A stretch of DNA of 64,000 nt from Photobacterium halotolerans DSM 18316 (GCF_000425165.1 NZ_KE384319.1:753348-817347), one strand, 5' to 3'. Positions 1 to 10,265 are shown, counted from the first letter of the stretch. Notes: a model not told the origin generated them from the sequence alone. A program made the numbers and translations.

Positions 1-1219
1 TACCCAAGACTAAACGCTTGTACTTTTTGTTGCCTTCTTCACGAAAATCTTCACGCTCAATGTACAGCTCACGGCTGAATGGCACATCACGCTCACCCAT
101 TTCTGGTTTATTAGGATGATTGCCCACTTTGAGGATTTCCGTATCACCAAAGTTTTCAATCACTAACTTCACCGGATCCAGAACAGCCATGGCCCGAGGT
201 GCATTCTCATTCAAATCGTCACGGATACACGATTCCAGAGAACTCATCTCAATGGTATTGTCCTGCTTGGTGACACCAATACGCTTACAGAACTCACGAA
301 TAGAAGCAGCCGTAAAGCCACGACGACGTAAGCCTGAAATTGTCGGCATGCGAGGATCATCCCAGCCTGAAACCAGCTGTTCTGTCACCAGCTGGTTCAG
401 CTTGCGCTTGGACATCACTGTATATTCCAGATTCAGACGGCTGAATTCATACTGACGAGGCTGAGAGTCAATAGTGATGTTATCCAGCACCCAATCATAC
501 AGACGGCGGTTGTCCTGGAATTCCAGGGTACACAGCGAGTGCGTAATACCTTCCAGCGCATCAGAAATACAGTGGGTGAAATCGTACATCGGATAGATGC
601 ACCACTTGTCACCTGTTTGATGGTGAGTCGCAAAGCGAACGCGGTACAGCACAGGATCACGCATAACCATAAAAGGTGATGCCATATCAATCTTGGCCCG
701 AAGCGACATTTTGCCTTCTTCGACTTCGCCATTTTTCATTTTCTCGAACTGCGCCAGATTCTCGGCCACAGGACGGTCACGATACGGACTTGGTTTACCC
801 GGCTCTGTCAGCGTACCGCGATACTCGCGCATTTCTTCTGGTGTGAGTTCATCAACATACGCCAGGCCTTTGTTGATCAGTTCCAAAGCGTAGCCATACA
901 GCTGATCGAAGTAGTTAGATGAGTAGCAAATCTCACCGCTCCACTCAAAGCCCAGCCAGTTTACGTCTTTCTTAATCGACTCTACGTATTCGATGTCTTC
1001 TTTTTCTGGGTTTGTGTCATCAAAACGCAGATTACATTGTCCCTGGTAATCCTGAGCAATACCAAAGTTCAGGCAGATAGACTTCGCATGACCGATATGC
1101 AGGTAACCATTCGGCTCAGGCGGAAAACGTGTGTGGACGCTGGTGTGCTTACCACTGGCTAAATCCGCATCAATAATCTGGCGGATAAAATTGCTTGGAC
1201 GAGCTTCAGATTCACTCAT
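1..1219 (-). CDS. glnS: Glutamine--tRNA ligase, N-terminal 406 residues (cut by window start)
   Basis: Cytoplasmic class I aminoacyl-tRNA synthetase that charges tRNA-Gln with glutamine. The translation begins [20 protein letters not shown] and carries the HIGH-type motif in [15 protein letters not shown] (about residues 33-47) and the KMSKR-type loop as VMSKRK (about residue 270). The start ATG at 1219 has a GAGGTG ribosome binding site six bases upstream. About 406 of the roughly 555 residues usual for the family are present; the anticodon-binding C-terminus lies outside the window. It lies downstream of nagE on the same strand, the arrangement also known from E. coli, but a strong terminator separates the two. 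Identification is secure. Confidence 0.97.
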   Translation of the reverse strand, partial: MSESEARPSNFIRQIIDADLASGKHTSVHTRFPPEPNGYLHIGHAKSICLNFGIAQDYQGQCNLRFDDTNPEKEDIEYVESIKKDVNWLGFEWSGEICYSSNYFDQLYGYALELINKGLAYVDELTPEEMREYRGTLTEPGKPSPYRDRPVAENLAQFEKMKNGEVEEGKMSLRAKIDMASPFMVMRDPVLYRVRFATHHQTGDKWCIYPMYDFTHCISDALEGITHSLCTLEFQDNRRLYDWVLDNITIDSQPRQYEFSRLNLEYTVMSKRKLNQLVTEQLVSGWDDPRMPTISGLRRRGFTAASIREFCKRIGVTKQDNTIEMSSLESCIRDDLNENAPRAMAVLDPVKLVIENFGDTEILKVGNHPNKPEMGERDVPFSRELYIEREDFREEGNKKYKRLVLG

Positions 1220-1319
1220 CAATTACACCTCGTGCGCTAAAAGGATCTTCGAACCTGTTATGATCCACAAATACAGGTCATGACTCAACAATTAGTGTGT
1301 ATTGAATCATGATTAGGGC

Positions 1320-1348
1320 AAAAAAAAAGCCGACCCTGACGGGCCGGC
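1320..1348 (-). terminator. Intrinsic terminator downstream of nagE
   Basis: On the minus strand an 8-bp stem (GCCGGCCC / GGGTCGGC, one mismatch, loop GTCA) is followed by a run of nine T. It lies 40 bases past the nagE stop and before the glnS start, so it should insulate glnS from nagE induction. Confidence 0.85.
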
Positions 1349-1388
1349 CTCACTTTCAGTTATCTTTCGCTATCAGATTAACTGTCTA

Positions 1389-2879
1389 TTATGGCAGTTT
1401 GACTGCAGACAGGTCTTCTGAGGCCGGGATTTTCTTCATCTCACCGGCAACGATCTCAGCCAGTGGACCAAGAATAACCTGCAGGTTATTTGAACCTAAT
1501 TTCACCACACCCATTGCACCCAGTGCTTTCAGTGTTTTCTCGTCAGCCAGACTGCTGTCTTTCAGCGTCAGACGCAGACGAGTGATACAGGCATCAATAT
1601 TTTCCAGGTTGCCGTGACCGCCCAGGGCTTTCAGATATTGTTTTGCCAGTTCACCGGTTTCCTGAGAACCAGAAGCCAGTACTTCATCTGCATCAGTATC
1701 TTCACGACCAGGCGTCTTCAGGTTGAACTTCACGATAGCGAAGCGGAAGATCGCATAGTAAATCGCGAAGAATACCAGACCCTGAACAATCAGCATGTAC
1801 CATTGAGTTGCCAGCGGGTTACGTGACTGCAGTACCATATCGACTAAACCAGCTGAGAAGCCGAAACCGGAAATCCACTGCATGCTGGCTGCGATGTATA
1901 CAGAGATACCGGTCAGTACGGCATGAACCACATACAGTGCTGGTGCCAGGAACATGAAGGCAAATTCCAGAGGCTCAGTTACACCTGTGAAGAATGAAGC
2001 GAAGGCAGCGGCAATCATGATAGACGCGACTTTCTCTTTATTCTCAGATTTAGCGGTGTGGTACATCGCCAGTGCCGCACCAGGCAGACCGAACATCATA
2101 ATAGGGAAGAAACCACCCATGTAGATACCTGTCTGGCCAGGTACAGCTACACCGTCAGCAATAGACTTAGCACCGCCAAGGAAGTTCGGTAGGTCATTGA
2201 TACCCGCAACATCGAACCAGAACACTGAGTTCAGCGCGTGGTGCAAACCAACAGGGATCAGCAAGCGGTTGAAGAAGGCATAGATACCCGCGCCCACATC
2301 GCCCAGGCCCTGAATACCTTCACCGAAGTGAACCAGACCGCCATAAACGTGAGGCCATACAAACATCAGAATGAAAGCCAGCACAATACCCGCGATGGAT
2401 GTCAGGATAGGCACCAGACGCTTACCGCTGAAGAAAGCCAGTGCCTTGTGCAGTTCAACCGTTGAGTAGCGGTTATAAAGCTCAGCCGAGACAATACCTA
2501 CCAGAATACCGACGAACTGGTTTTCAATTTTACCGAATGCTGCAGGAACAGCACTTGGGTCGATACCCTGAATTTGAGCAACGGCCGCTGGAGAACAAAG
2601 AGTGGTGACAACAAGATAGCCAACGAAACCGGATAATGCTGCGGCACCATCTTTATCTTTTGACATACCGTATGCGACACCGACAGCAAACAGTACAGAC
2701 ATGTTGTCGATAATAGCGCCACCGGCTTTGATCAGGAAAGCTGCCAGTGCACTGTTGGCACCCCAGCCGTTCGGATCAATCCAGTAACCTATACCCATGA
2801 GTATTGCGGCGGCAGGCAACGTGGCGACCGGCACCATCAAAGCCTTACCTACTTTCTGAAAATATCCAAGAATATTCAC
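1389..2879 (-). CDS. nagE: PTS N-acetylglucosamine transporter, EIICB (no EIIA domain)
   Basis: Inner-membrane phosphotransferase permease that imports GlcNAc and phosphorylates it to GlcNAc-6-P. The 496 residues begin MNILGYFQKVGKALMVPVAT. The hydrophobic EIIC domain covers about residues 1-370, and the EIIB domain at the C-terminus contains the phospho-acceptor Cys in ENIDACITRLRLTL. The E. coli protein is about 648 residues and carries a fused EIIA; that domain is absent here, so phosphate presumably comes from a separate EIIA-Glc (Crr), as in other Vibrionaceae. The start is GTG at 2879 with GGGGGAA upstream. It is divergent from nagBAC with shared control sites and is terminated at 1320-1348. 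Confidence 0.95.
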   Translation of the reverse strand: MNILGYFQKVGKALMVPVATLPAAAILMGIGYWIDPNGWGANSALAAFLIKAGGAIIDNMSVLFAVGVAYGMSKDKDGAAALSGFVGYLVVTTLCSPAAVAQIQGIDPSAVPAAFGKIENQFVGILVGIVSAELYNRYSTVELHKALAFFSGKRLVPILTSIAGIVLAFILMFVWPHVYGGLVHFGEGIQGLGDVGAGIYAFFNRLLIPVGLHHALNSVFWFDVAGINDLPNFLGGAKSIADGVAVPGQTGIYMGGFFPIMMFGLPGAALAMYHTAKSENKEKVASIMIAAAFASFFTGVTEPLEFAFMFLAPALYVVHAVLTGISVYIAASMQWISGFGFSAGLVDMVLQSRNPLATQWYMLIVQGLVFFAIYYAIFRFAIVKFNLKTPGREDTDADEVLASGSQETGELAKQYLKALGGHGNLENIDACITRLRLTLKDSSLADEKTLKALGAMGVVKLGSNNLQVILGPLAEIVAGEMKKIPASEDLSAVKLP

Positions 2880-2919
2880 CCTTAGTTCCCCCTATGGTTT
2901 TCTTAGATGCGGTTGAGAT

Positions 2920-2950
2920 AACTTATTTTAGCTACCCGATTAAGTAAGTT
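2920..2950. promoter_or_regulatory. Candidate NagC operator, nagE side (imperfect palindrome)
   Basis: AACTTATTTTA (2920-2930) is mirrored by TTAAGTAAGTT (2940-2950); the arms match at 9 of 11 positions. The same AACTTATTTTA recurs exactly at 3056-3066. It lies 40 bases upstream of the nagE start. NagC is known to bind pairs of AT-rich palindromes in the nagE-nagB intergenic region of E. coli; assigning this element to NagC is inference from position. Confidence 0.5.
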
Positions 2951-2997
2951 GCAGTGTATGCCTTTAATTTCGCCCCGCAAATTAAAACCTTATCATT

Positions 2998-3013
2998 TGT
3001 GATCCCAATCACC
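2998..3013. promoter_or_regulatory. CRP-cAMP binding site between nagE and nagB
   Basis: TGTGATCCCAATCACC matches the CRP consensus TGTGA-N6-TCACA at nine of ten core positions. It lies between the two AACTTATTTTA elements in the divergent nagE/nagBAC promoter region. In E. coli CRP also activates both nag promoters from a central site. Confidence 0.75.
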
Positions 3014-3055
3014 AGCATTTGGCGGGTTTGAGCGATTTTGCTAGCCCGGTCATAA

Positions 3056-3066
3056 AACTTATTTTA
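3056..3066. promoter_or_regulatory. Candidate NagC operator element, nagB side
   Basis: Exact second copy of AACTTATTTTA, 136 bases (close to 13 helical turns) from the nagE-side copy and about 70 bases before the nagB start. The right-hand half found at 2940-2950 is not well conserved here, so this is a half-site or a weaker operator. The NagC assignment is inference. Confidence 0.4.
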
Positions 3067-3134
3067 TTATTCGAAAGAAAGGCGATATACCGCTAAAATT
3101 CTCAAGTATTCTTTTCAAGCTACGAGGTGTTACC

Positions 3135-3935
3135 GTGAGACTTATCCCACTGAACAACGCGAACGAAGTTGGTTTGTGGTCAGCACGCTATATTGTTGAT
3201 CGTATTAACAAATTTAAGCCAACCGCAGACCGTCCATTCGTACTAGGTCTGCCTACCGGCGGTACCCCTCTGACCACCTACAAGCGTCTGATTGAGCTTT
3301 ATAATGCAGGCGAAGTAAGTTTCAGGCATGTGGTGACATTCAACATGGATGAGTACGTTGGCCTATCCGCAGACCATCCGGAATCCTACCGCAGCTTCAT
3401 GTTTAACAACTTCTTTAACCACATTGATATTCAGGAAGAAAATATCAATCTGCTGAACGGTAACACGGACGATCACCAGGCAGAATGTAAGCGTTATGAA
3501 GATAAGATTAAATCATTCGGCAAAATCCATCTATTCATGGGTGGTGTTGGCAACGACGGGCACATTGCGTTTAATGAACCGGCTTCTTCACTGGCCTCCC
3601 GTACACGTATCAAAACCCTGACCGAAGATACCCGTATCGCCAACTCCCGATTCTTTGATGGTGATATCACACAAGTGCCTAAATACGCACTGACTATCGG
3701 TGTTGGCACGCTGCTGGACGCAGAAGAAGTGATGATTCTGGTTACCGGCCATAACAAAGCCCAGGCACTTGAAGCAGCCGTTGAAGGTTGCGTCAACCAT
3801 CTGTGGACTGTCTCTGCGCTGCAATTGCATCCGAAATCACTGATTGTGTGCGATGCTCCTGCCACACAGGAACTGAAAGTGAAAACCGTTCGCTATTTCC
3901 AGGAACTGGAAGCAGAAAACATCAAACACCTTTAA
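3135..3935 (+). CDS. nagB: Glucosamine-6-phosphate deaminase
   Basis: Cytoplasmic isomerase/deaminase converting glucosamine-6-P to fructose-6-P and ammonia, the last step of amino-sugar catabolism. The 266 residues match the length of the E. coli enzyme. Visible signatures are the phosphate/substrate loop GLPTGGTPL, the catalytic Asp in FNMDEYVGL, and [13 protein letters not shown] with the Asp-His of the active site. The start is GTG at 3135 with ACGAGGTG upstream. It is the first gene of nagBAC, 16 bases before nagA, and should respond to CRP and NagC through the sites upstream. Confidence 0.97.
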   Translation: MRLIPLNNANEVGLWSARYIVDRINKFKPTADRPFVLGLPTGGTPLTTYKRLIELYNAGEVSFRHVVTFNMDEYVGLSADHPESYRSFMFNNFFNHIDIQEENINLLNGNTDDHQAECKRYEDKIKSFGKIHLFMGGVGNDGHIAFNEPASSLASRTRIKTLTEDTRIANSRFFDGDITQVPKYALTIGVGTLLDAEEVMILVTGHNKAQALEAAVEGCVNHLWTVSALQLHPKSLIVCDAPATQELKVKTVRYFQELEAENIKHL

Positions 3936-3951
3936 CCGATAGGAAGTGTTC

Positions 3952-5088
3952 ATGTACGCGCTGACCAACTGCCGCATTTTTACAGGTAGCGATGTGCTGG
4001 ATAACCACGCTGTTATTATTGACGGAGTGAACATTCACGCTGTATGTCCTGAGGCAGAGCTACCTGCTGATATGCCCACTCAGGACCTTGACGGAGCAAA
4101 CCTGTCTCCTGGCTTCATCGACCTTCAGCTTAATGGCTGTGGTGGAGTGATGTTTAATGACGATATCACTGCAGACACCATACAGACCATGCATCTGGCA
4201 AACCTGAAATCAGGTTGTACGAGTTTTTTGCCCACGCTCATCACCTCTTCTGATGAGGATATGAAAGCTGCGATAGCTGCAGCGCGTGATTACCAAAAGC
4301 ACTACCAAAACCAGTCTCTGGGTTTGCACCTGGAAGGTCCCTATCTCAATGTCATGAAAAAAGGCATCCACAGTGTTGAGCATATCCGGCGCTCAGATGA
4401 GGCCATGATTGCTACACTTTGCGAGAATGCTGACATCATCACTAAGGTGACACTGGCACCGGAGCAAACCCCGGCAGAGCACATTGAGCGACTGGCAGAG
4501 GCAGGTATTGTGGTATCTGCAGGACACACCAATGCAACCTACGCAGAAGCGCGAAGAGGATTTGCGGCCGGCGTTACCTTTGCCACCCATCTGTTCAATG
4601 CCATGACCCCCATTGCTGGCCGCGAGCCTGGTATGGTGGGAGCCATCTATGATACGCCTGAGGTGTACACAGGTATCATCGCCGATGGCTTTCATGTTGA
4701 CTATGCCAATATTCGTATAGCCCACAGAATTAAAAAGGAAAAATTAATTCTGGTTACAGATGCAACAGCACCGGCAGGAGCAGACATAGATCACTTTATT
4801 TTTGTCGGTAAGAAAGTATATTACCGCGATGGTAAGTGTGTTGATGAAAACGGCACACTCGGCGGTTCAGCCCTGACGATGATTGAAGCTGTTCAAAACA
4901 GTGTTGAACATGTAGGTATTGCCCTGGACGAAGCGATTCGCATGGCCACCCTGTACCCTGCCCGTGCCATAGGTATGGATAAGACACTGGGGGCTATCAA
5001 AAAAGGCATGGTGGCTAACCTGGCAATTTTTGATCGTGATTTCCGTGTCCGGGCGACAGTGGTTAACGGAAAATACGAGCAAACATAA
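3952..5088 (+). CDS. nagA: N-acetylglucosamine-6-phosphate deacetylase
   Basis: Amidohydrolase-family enzyme that removes acetate from GlcNAc-6-P imported by NagE, giving the NagB substrate. A GTG at 3946 would also be in frame, but ATG 3952 is preferred: it follows TAGGAAGTG at good spacing and gives [12 protein letters not shown], collinear with known NagA. At 378 residues it has the usual length. Motifs seen are [38 protein letters not shown] and VTDATAPAG, which include the metal and substrate ligands. The stop lies two bases before nagC. Confidence 0.97.
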   Translation: MYALTNCRIFTGSDVLDNHAVIIDGVNIHAVCPEAELPADMPTQDLDGANLSPGFIDLQLNGCGGVMFNDDITADTIQTMHLANLKSGCTSFLPTLITSSDEDMKAAIAAARDYQKHYQNQSLGLHLEGPYLNVMKKGIHSVEHIRRSDEAMIATLCENADIITKVTLAPEQTPAEHIERLAEAGIVVSAGHTNATYAEARRGFAAGVTFATHLFNAMTPIAGREPGMVGAIYDTPEVYTGIIADGFHVDYANIRIAHRIKKEKLILVTDATAPAGADIDHFIFVGKKVYYRDGKCVDENGTLGGSALTMIEAVQNSVEHVGIALDEAIRMATLYPARAIGMDKTLGAIKKGMVANLAIFDRDFRVRATVVNGKYEQT

Positions 5089-5090
5089 CT

Positions 5091-6305
5091 ATGAATGGCG
5101 GACAAATCGGTAATGTCGACCTGGTAAAACAGCTGAATAGTGCAGCAGTTTACCGGCTCATTGACTTGCAAGGCCCTATTTCTCGCATACAAGTGGCAGA
5201 CGTAAGTCAATTAGCCCCGGCCAGCGTGACCAAAATAACCCGCCAATTGCTGGAACGCGGCCTCATTAAAGAGGTCGCACAGCAGGCTTCAACCGGTGGC
5301 CGGCGAGCCATCTCGCTGACAACCGAAGCAGCTCCTTTTCACTCTGTCGCTGTCCGTCTGGGTCGCGATTATATCGAACTGACCCTGTACGATTTAAGTG
5401 GTAAGAGTCTGGCTGGCACAGCCCATCACTTTCCCTACTCAAACCAGCAAGAACTGGTTGATGGCTTACTTGAACATATCAGGCAGTTTATCGGTGCCAA
5501 TCAGACCATACTCAGAGAGCTGATCGCCTTTGGTATTACCCTGCCAGGCCTGATTGACCCGGAAAAAGGCATTGTCGAGTACATGCCCAACATCTCGGTC
5601 GACTCTCTGGCTCTGGCAGATATCATTACTGATAAATATGGTGTTTCCTGCTTTGTCGGTAACGATATCCGCGGGCTGGCATTGGCCGAGCATTATTTTG
5701 GCGCCAGCCAGGACTGCCGGGATTCGATTCTGGTCAGTGTTCACCGTGGGACAGGGGCCGGCATTATCGTCAATGGTCAGGTATTTCTCGGTTATAACCG
5801 CAACGTCGGTGAAATCGGCCATATCCAGATTGACCCGCTCGGCGATAAATGCCAGTGCGGTAACTTTGGCTGCCTGGAAACCGTTGCCGCTGATCCGGCG
5901 ATTATTCGCCACGTCAAAGCACTCCTGGCTCAAGGTTACCCGAGCAGCCTGCAAAAGCTCGAAGATGTCACTATGCCTGCCATCTGCGAGGCAGCTAATC
6001 AGGGGGATGAGCTGGCCACCCAGGCTTTGGTCAAAGTGGGTTACCAATTAGGTAAAGCCCTGGCGATGACCATTAACCTGTTCAATCCGCAGAAAATCGT
6101 TGTGGCAGGGAATATCACCTTAGCCAAGGACATAGTGTTTCCCGCTATCCGGCGCTGTGTTGAAACCCAATCGCTGTCAACCTTCCACCAGTCGTTGCCT
6201 ATCGTTGAATCTCAGCTCTATACGCAACCGACTATCGGCGCATTTTCCATGATCAAGCGTGCTATGCTAAATGGCGTTCTGCTGCAGCGCCTGCTGGAAG
6301 ATTAA
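5091..6305 (+). CDS. nagC: ROK-family transcriptional repressor of amino-sugar genes
   Basis: Repressor of GlcNAc use, induced by GlcNAc-6-P. The N-terminal 85 residues hold a winged helix-turn-helix (QVADVSQLAPASVTKITRQL), followed by a ROK sugar-kinase-like domain with the GTGAG signature (VHRGTGAGIIVNGQ) and the zinc-binding CQCGNFGCLE. It is 404 residues, as in E. coli NagC. It is the last gene of nagBAC, so it is probably autoregulated through the divergent region at 2880-3134. Hairpins follow its stop. Confidence 0.96.
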   Translation: MNGGQIGNVDLVKQLNSAAVYRLIDLQGPISRIQVADVSQLAPASVTKITRQLLERGLIKEVAQQASTGGRRAISLTTEAAPFHSVAVRLGRDYIELTLYDLSGKSLAGTAHHFPYSNQQELVDGLLEHIRQFIGANQTILRELIAFGITLPGLIDPEKGIVEYMPNISVDSLALADIITDKYGVSCFVGNDIRGLALAEHYFGASQDCRDSILVSVHRGTGAGIIVNGQVFLGYNRNVGEIGHIQIDPLGDKCQCGNFGCLETVAADPAIIRHVKALLAQGYPSSLQKLEDVTMPAICEAANQGDELATQALVKVGYQLGKALAMTINLFNPQKIVVAGNITLAKDIVFPAIRRCVETQSLSTFHQSLPIVESQLYTQPTIGAFSMIKRAMLNGVLLQRLLED

Positions 6306-6311
6306 TTCTAC

Positions 6312-6388
6312 GCCGGGAAATCCCTTCCCGGCTGACATCTCAAAAAACCCTGTTTTTTGTAGGGCATGTATCGCCGGAGACATGCCCT
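6312..6388 (+). terminator. Tandem hairpins after nagC
   Basis: Two perfect stems follow nagC: GCCGGGAA/TTCCCGGC (6312-6332) and AGGGCATG/CATGCCCT (6361-6388), with A6/T6 pairing between them. Neither is followed by a clean T-run, so termination here may be partial or factor-dependent. Confidence 0.45.
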
Positions 6389-6458
6389 GTGTTATATTTC
6401 CCGCCAATGCAACTAATTGAAATACCAACGCTTATCAATAGTCTGGAAATAACATTTC

Positions 6459-8048
6459 ATGATGGATCTGGTTTACATTATCGCCGCATTTCTCGCCGGC
6501 TACCTGGCACTGCGTGCCAAACTCCCGCCGCTGGTCGGATTTTTATTAGCAGGTTTTACTTTAAATTCATTTGGTTACACCTCAACTCCCGTTATCGATA
6601 CACTGGCTGATCTGGGCGTAACCCTGCTGCTTTTTTGCATCGGGCTTAAGCTTGATGTCAGAACCCTGTTGCAAAAAGAGGTGTGGGCCGGCGCCACAAT
6701 ACATAACCTGCTCACTACCCTTATCTTTACGCTGGCGCTGTTCGGTTTGAAGCAACTCGGTTTAGGTATCTTTAGTGAACTTGAGCTGGCACAGCTCGCC
6801 TTGCTGGGCTTTGCCCTCTCTTTTTCCAGCACGGTATTTGCCATCAAGGCGCTGCAGGAAAAAGGGGAGCTGAACGCAACCTACGGTACTATCGCCATAG
6901 GTATTCTCGTCATGCAGGATATTTTCGCGGTTATATTTCTTACAGCATCAACCGGAAAGCTACCAGAGATCACCGCGCTGGCCTTATTCGCACTGCCCCT
7001 GCTGCGCCCTTCTTTGTTTAAGATTATGGATAAAGCCGGTCATGGTGAAATGCTGGTGCTGTACGGTATTTTCCTGGCGCTTGTCACCGGTGCCGGCTTG
7101 TTCACTTTTGTGGGTATGAAAGCCGATCTCGGCGCACTGATCATGGGAATGATGCTGGCGGCCCACCCCAAATCTTCTGAACTGTCCAAATCACTGTTTA
7201 ACCTCAAAGAGCTTCTGCTGGTTTTCTTCTTCCTCAACATTGGTCTGGCTGAGCCTGCAACGTGGACAGGCTTCTGGCTCGCTATACTGCTGCTGGCGTT
7301 ATTGCCGCTAAAAGGGTTGCTTTACTACCTGGTTTTTCACAGTTTCCATTTTCGGGTACGTACTTCGCTTCTCGGCACTTTAACGCTCTTTAACTACAGC
7401 GAATTTGGGCTGATTGTCGCAGGACTTGCCTACAGCCTGGGCTGGTTGCCGGGAGATTTTCTTGTCGCTATCGCTATCGCAGTTTCACTCTCTTTTCTGT
7501 TATCAGCGCCGCTGAACAGTTTCAGCCATCGTATCTATATGGAAAGTACCCGCTGGCTCAAAGAATTTGAGCCGGACAAGCTCAACAGCAATGACAGGCT
7601 GATTGACTTAGGCAATAAACAAATCCTCATCCTGGGCATGGGCCGTATTGGTACCGGCGCTTATGAAGAAATGATCCGCCGCTTTGGCCCGCAAGTCGTC
7701 GGCATTGAAAACCGGGAGGAATCCGTCGAAGAACATACCAAAGAAGGCCGCCACGTCATTCTCGGTGATGCTACCGACCCGGACTTCTGGGCTCGGGTGG
7801 TCTCTCGCCATCAAACGCGGTTAATCCTACTGGCCATGCCGCACAGTCAGGCTAACACCTTCGCCCTCGAGCAAATCAGGCAACTTGGCTATAAAGGAAA
7901 AATTGCCGCTATCGCCCGCTATGAAGATGAGGAGGCGATCTTAAGAGAACTGGGCGTCGATGCCGCTTTCAATATCTATCGTGAAGCAGGCAACGGTTTT
8001 GCTCGCCATGTCTGCGAGTCGGTGACGACCGACATCAAATCCTTTTAA
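6459..8048 (+). CDS. CPA2-family cation:proton antiporter with RCK domain (KefB/YbaL-like)
   Basis: Inner-membrane monovalent cation/proton antiporter or glutathione-gated-type K+ efflux system. About 360 N-terminal residues form many hydrophobic segments (starting MMDLVYIIAAFLAGYLALRA), with the family-typical FALSFSSTVFAIKALQE region. A cytoplasmic Rossmann TrkA-N domain follows (ILILGMGRIGTGAYEEM, about residues 387-510), the nucleotide-sensing gate. It has 529 residues. E. coli YbaL (about 558) is the nearest relative I recognise, and ybaL also lies in the gsk neighbourhood there. The transported ion cannot be told from sequence. It appears to be monocistronic. Confidence 0.85.
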   Translation: MMDLVYIIAAFLAGYLALRAKLPPLVGFLLAGFTLNSFGYTSTPVIDTLADLGVTLLLFCIGLKLDVRTLLQKEVWAGATIHNLLTTLIFTLALFGLKQLGLGIFSELELAQLALLGFALSFSSTVFAIKALQEKGELNATYGTIAIGILVMQDIFAVIFLTASTGKLPEITALALFALPLLRPSLFKIMDKAGHGEMLVLYGIFLALVTGAGLFTFVGMKADLGALIMGMMLAAHPKSSELSKSLFNLKELLLVFFFLNIGLAEPATWTGFWLAILLLALLPLKGLLYYLVFHSFHFRVRTSLLGTLTLFNYSEFGLIVAGLAYSLGWLPGDFLVAIAIAVSLSFLLSAPLNSFSHRIYMESTRWLKEFEPDKLNSNDRLIDLGNKQILILGMGRIGTGAYEEMIRRFGPQVVGIENREESVEEHTKEGRHVILGDATDPDFWARVVSRHQTRLILLAMPHSQANTFALEQIRQLGYKGKIAAIARYEDEEAILRELGVDAAFNIYREAGNGFARHVCESVTTDIKSF

Positions 8049-8156
8049 TTGACACCGGGTTACTGCACGGCAGCGAAAGTTGCCGTTCAGTATTTGGTCC
8101 AAAAACCTCCTGATTTAAGATTTCATTCGGTTAAACTCGATTTAATTGAATAATAT

Positions 8157-8176
8157 TCACCAAAGGTGAGTTTTTT
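8157..8176 (+). terminator. Short hairpin with T-run before asnB
   Basis: TCACC-AAA-GGTGA followed by G and six T, about 110 bases after the antiporter stop. An earlier hairpin (ACGGCA/TGCCGT, 8067-8086) lacks a T tail. This one could end the antiporter transcript or attenuate a transcript entering asnB. Confidence 0.4.
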
Positions 8177-8322
8177 ACATTGATATGGGATTTTTAGTTG
8201 CTTTTGTTTGTTGAATACGCAATTTTAACAATCAGAACGAAACAAAAGCGCGGGGATAAAATAATAAACCCTTTCTTAATCGCTTTGTTTTCCAAGTTTA
8301 ACTTTATGTTGGAGTAGTCAGT

Positions 8323-10008
8323 ATGTGCTCAGTATTCGGGATTTTAGATATAAAAAGTGACCCATCTGCCCTGCGTGAAACCGCTTTGGCCATGTCAAAG
8401 AAAATGCGTCACCGCGGTCCGGACTGGTCAGGGATCTATTCATCAGACAAGGCCATTCTTGTTCATGAGCGTCTGGCCATTGTTGATTTAAACAGCGGCG
8501 AACAGCCACTGTACAACACAGACAAAACCCATGTACTGGCCGTCAATGGCGAAATCTACAACCACAAAGACTTACGTGCTGAACTGGCTGCCGACTACCC
8601 GTTTCAGACCGAATCTGACTGCGAAATTATTCTGGCTCTGTATAAAGAGAAAGGTCCTGAATTACTCGACTACCTGAACGGTATCTTCGGTTTTATTCTG
8701 TATGATGAAGAGCAGGATGCTTACCTGATTGGTCGTGACCACATCGGCATCATCCCGCTGTATCAGGGTCATGATGAGCACGGCAACTACTATGTCGCGT
8801 CAGAAATGAAAGCGTTGGTGCCCGTGTGTAAAACCATCAGCGAATTCCCTCCGGGTCATTACCTGTGGAGCAAAAAAGGCGAACCGGCTCAGGCCCCTGT
8901 CCGTTATTACAAACGCGACTGGATGGAGTATGACGCGGTTCGCGATGCGAAAACAGACAAAGACAAACTGAAAAAAGCGCTGGAAAGCGCAGTGAAGCGT
9001 CAGCTGATGACAGACGTCCCTTACGGTGTGCTGCTGTCTGGTGGTCTGGATTCCTCGGTGATTTCAGCGATCACCAAGCAGTTTGCCTCCCGCCGTATTG
9101 AAGATGACGAGAAATCTGATGCCTGGTGGCCGACATTGCACTCGTTTGCCGTTGGCCTGGAAGGTGCACCGGATCTGAAAGCCGCGAAAAAAGTGGCCGA
9201 TCATATCGGCACGGTACACCACGAGCTGACTTATACGGTTCAGGAAGGCCTGGATGCAATTCGTGATGTGATTTATCACATTGAGACCTACGATGTCACA
9301 ACGATTCGTGCCTCCACACCTATGTATCTGATGTCGCGTAAAATCCGCGCCATGGGTATCAAAATGGTCCTGTCCGGCGAAGGGGCTGATGAAGTGTTCG
9401 GGGGTTACCTGTATTTCCACAAAGCGCCTAACACGCAGGAATTCCATGAAGAGACAGTGCGTAAACTGCTGGCTCTGAACATGTTCGACTGTGCACGTGC
9501 CAACAAATCCATGGCAGCCTGGGGGATTGAAGCGCGTGTACCATTCCTGGATAAAGAATTCCTGGAAGTTGCCATGAGCATCAACCCGCAGGACAAGATG
9601 TGCGGCAACGGCAAAATGGAAAAACACATTATCCGTGAATGTTTTGGTGACATGCTGCCTGAATCTGTGGCATGGCGTCAGAAAGAGCAGTTCTCTGACG
9701 GTGTGGGTTACAACTGGATCGACACGCTGAAAGAAGTCGCCGCAGAGAAAGTGACGGATCAGCAGCTGGAAACTGCCCGTTTCCGCTTCCCTTACAACAC
9801 GCCAACCTCCAAAGAAGCTTACGTTTATCGTGAAATCTTTGAAGAGTTGTTCCCGCTGGAGGATGCCGCTAAATGTGTGCCGGGTGGTCCGTCTATCGCC
9901 TGCTCCAGTGCCAAAGCCATTGAATGGGATGAGAGCTTTAAAAACAGTGCTGACCCATCCGGTCGTGCGGTTGCTGCCGTCCACAACGAAGCCTATCAGA
10001 AGGCTTAA
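8323..10008 (+). CDS. asnB: Asparagine synthase (glutamine-hydrolysing) B
   Basis: Makes asparagine from aspartate, ATP and glutamine. The N-terminal class II glutaminase domain starts MCSVFGILD, so Cys2 is the nucleophile after Met removal; the synthetase domain has the ATP pyrophosphatase P-loop LLSGGLDSSV near residue 232 and the GEGADEVFGGY motif. It has 561 residues, close to the 554 of E. coli AsnB. ATG 8323 follows TTGGAGTAGTCAGT. It is monocistronic, with a strong terminator 70 bases downstream. Confidence 0.97.
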   Translation: MCSVFGILDIKSDPSALRETALAMSKKMRHRGPDWSGIYSSDKAILVHERLAIVDLNSGEQPLYNTDKTHVLAVNGEIYNHKDLRAELAADYPFQTESDCEIILALYKEKGPELLDYLNGIFGFILYDEEQDAYLIGRDHIGIIPLYQGHDEHGNYYVASEMKALVPVCKTISEFPPGHYLWSKKGEPAQAPVRYYKRDWMEYDAVRDAKTDKDKLKKALESAVKRQLMTDVPYGVLLSGGLDSSVISAITKQFASRRIEDDEKSDAWWPTLHSFAVGLEGAPDLKAAKKVADHIGTVHHELTYTVQEGLDAIRDVIYHIETYDVTTIRASTPMYLMSRKIRAMGIKMVLSGEGADEVFGGYLYFHKAPNTQEFHEETVRKLLALNMFDCARANKSMAAWGIEARVPFLDKEFLEVAMSINPQDKMCGNGKMEKHIIRECFGDMLPESVAWRQKEQFSDGVGYNWIDTLKEVAAEKVTDQQLETARFRFPYNTPTSKEAYVYREIFEELFPLEDAAKCVPGGPSIACSSAKAIEWDESFKNSADPSGRAVAAVHNEAYQKA

Positions 10009-10076
10009 TACCGAGCGTTACTCCATCCAAGAGCGCGTCCGCCTTTGCCTGCCTTATCTCCGCACGCAAAGGCAAC

Positions 10077-10101
10077 AAAAAGGGGCCAGGAAGGCCCCTT
10101 T
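10077..10101 (+). terminator. Terminator of asnB
   Basis: AAAAAGGGGCC, loop AGGAA, GGCCCCTTT, followed by CCCCTTTTT. The 7-bp GC stem is flanked by A/T tracts on both sides, so it may work in both directions. Confidence 0.8.
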
Positions 10102-10265
10102 CCCCTTTTTATCACCCGCACGACTCAGCACATGTTTCGTCACACTTTATCCGTTACAGCTGTGCTCACAAACAAACTGACCGTGGTTTGCCGATCGCAG
10201 CGGCATAGCGTTCTGAAGTACGCGCAGCAAGGTAGAAATGGCCGAATCTGGATGAAAAAGGATCT

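Noticed and set aside
9064-9984. A 306-codon open frame on the minus strand opposite asnB
   Set aside because: Antisense to a highly conserved enzyme; composition unlike a real protein, no start signal.
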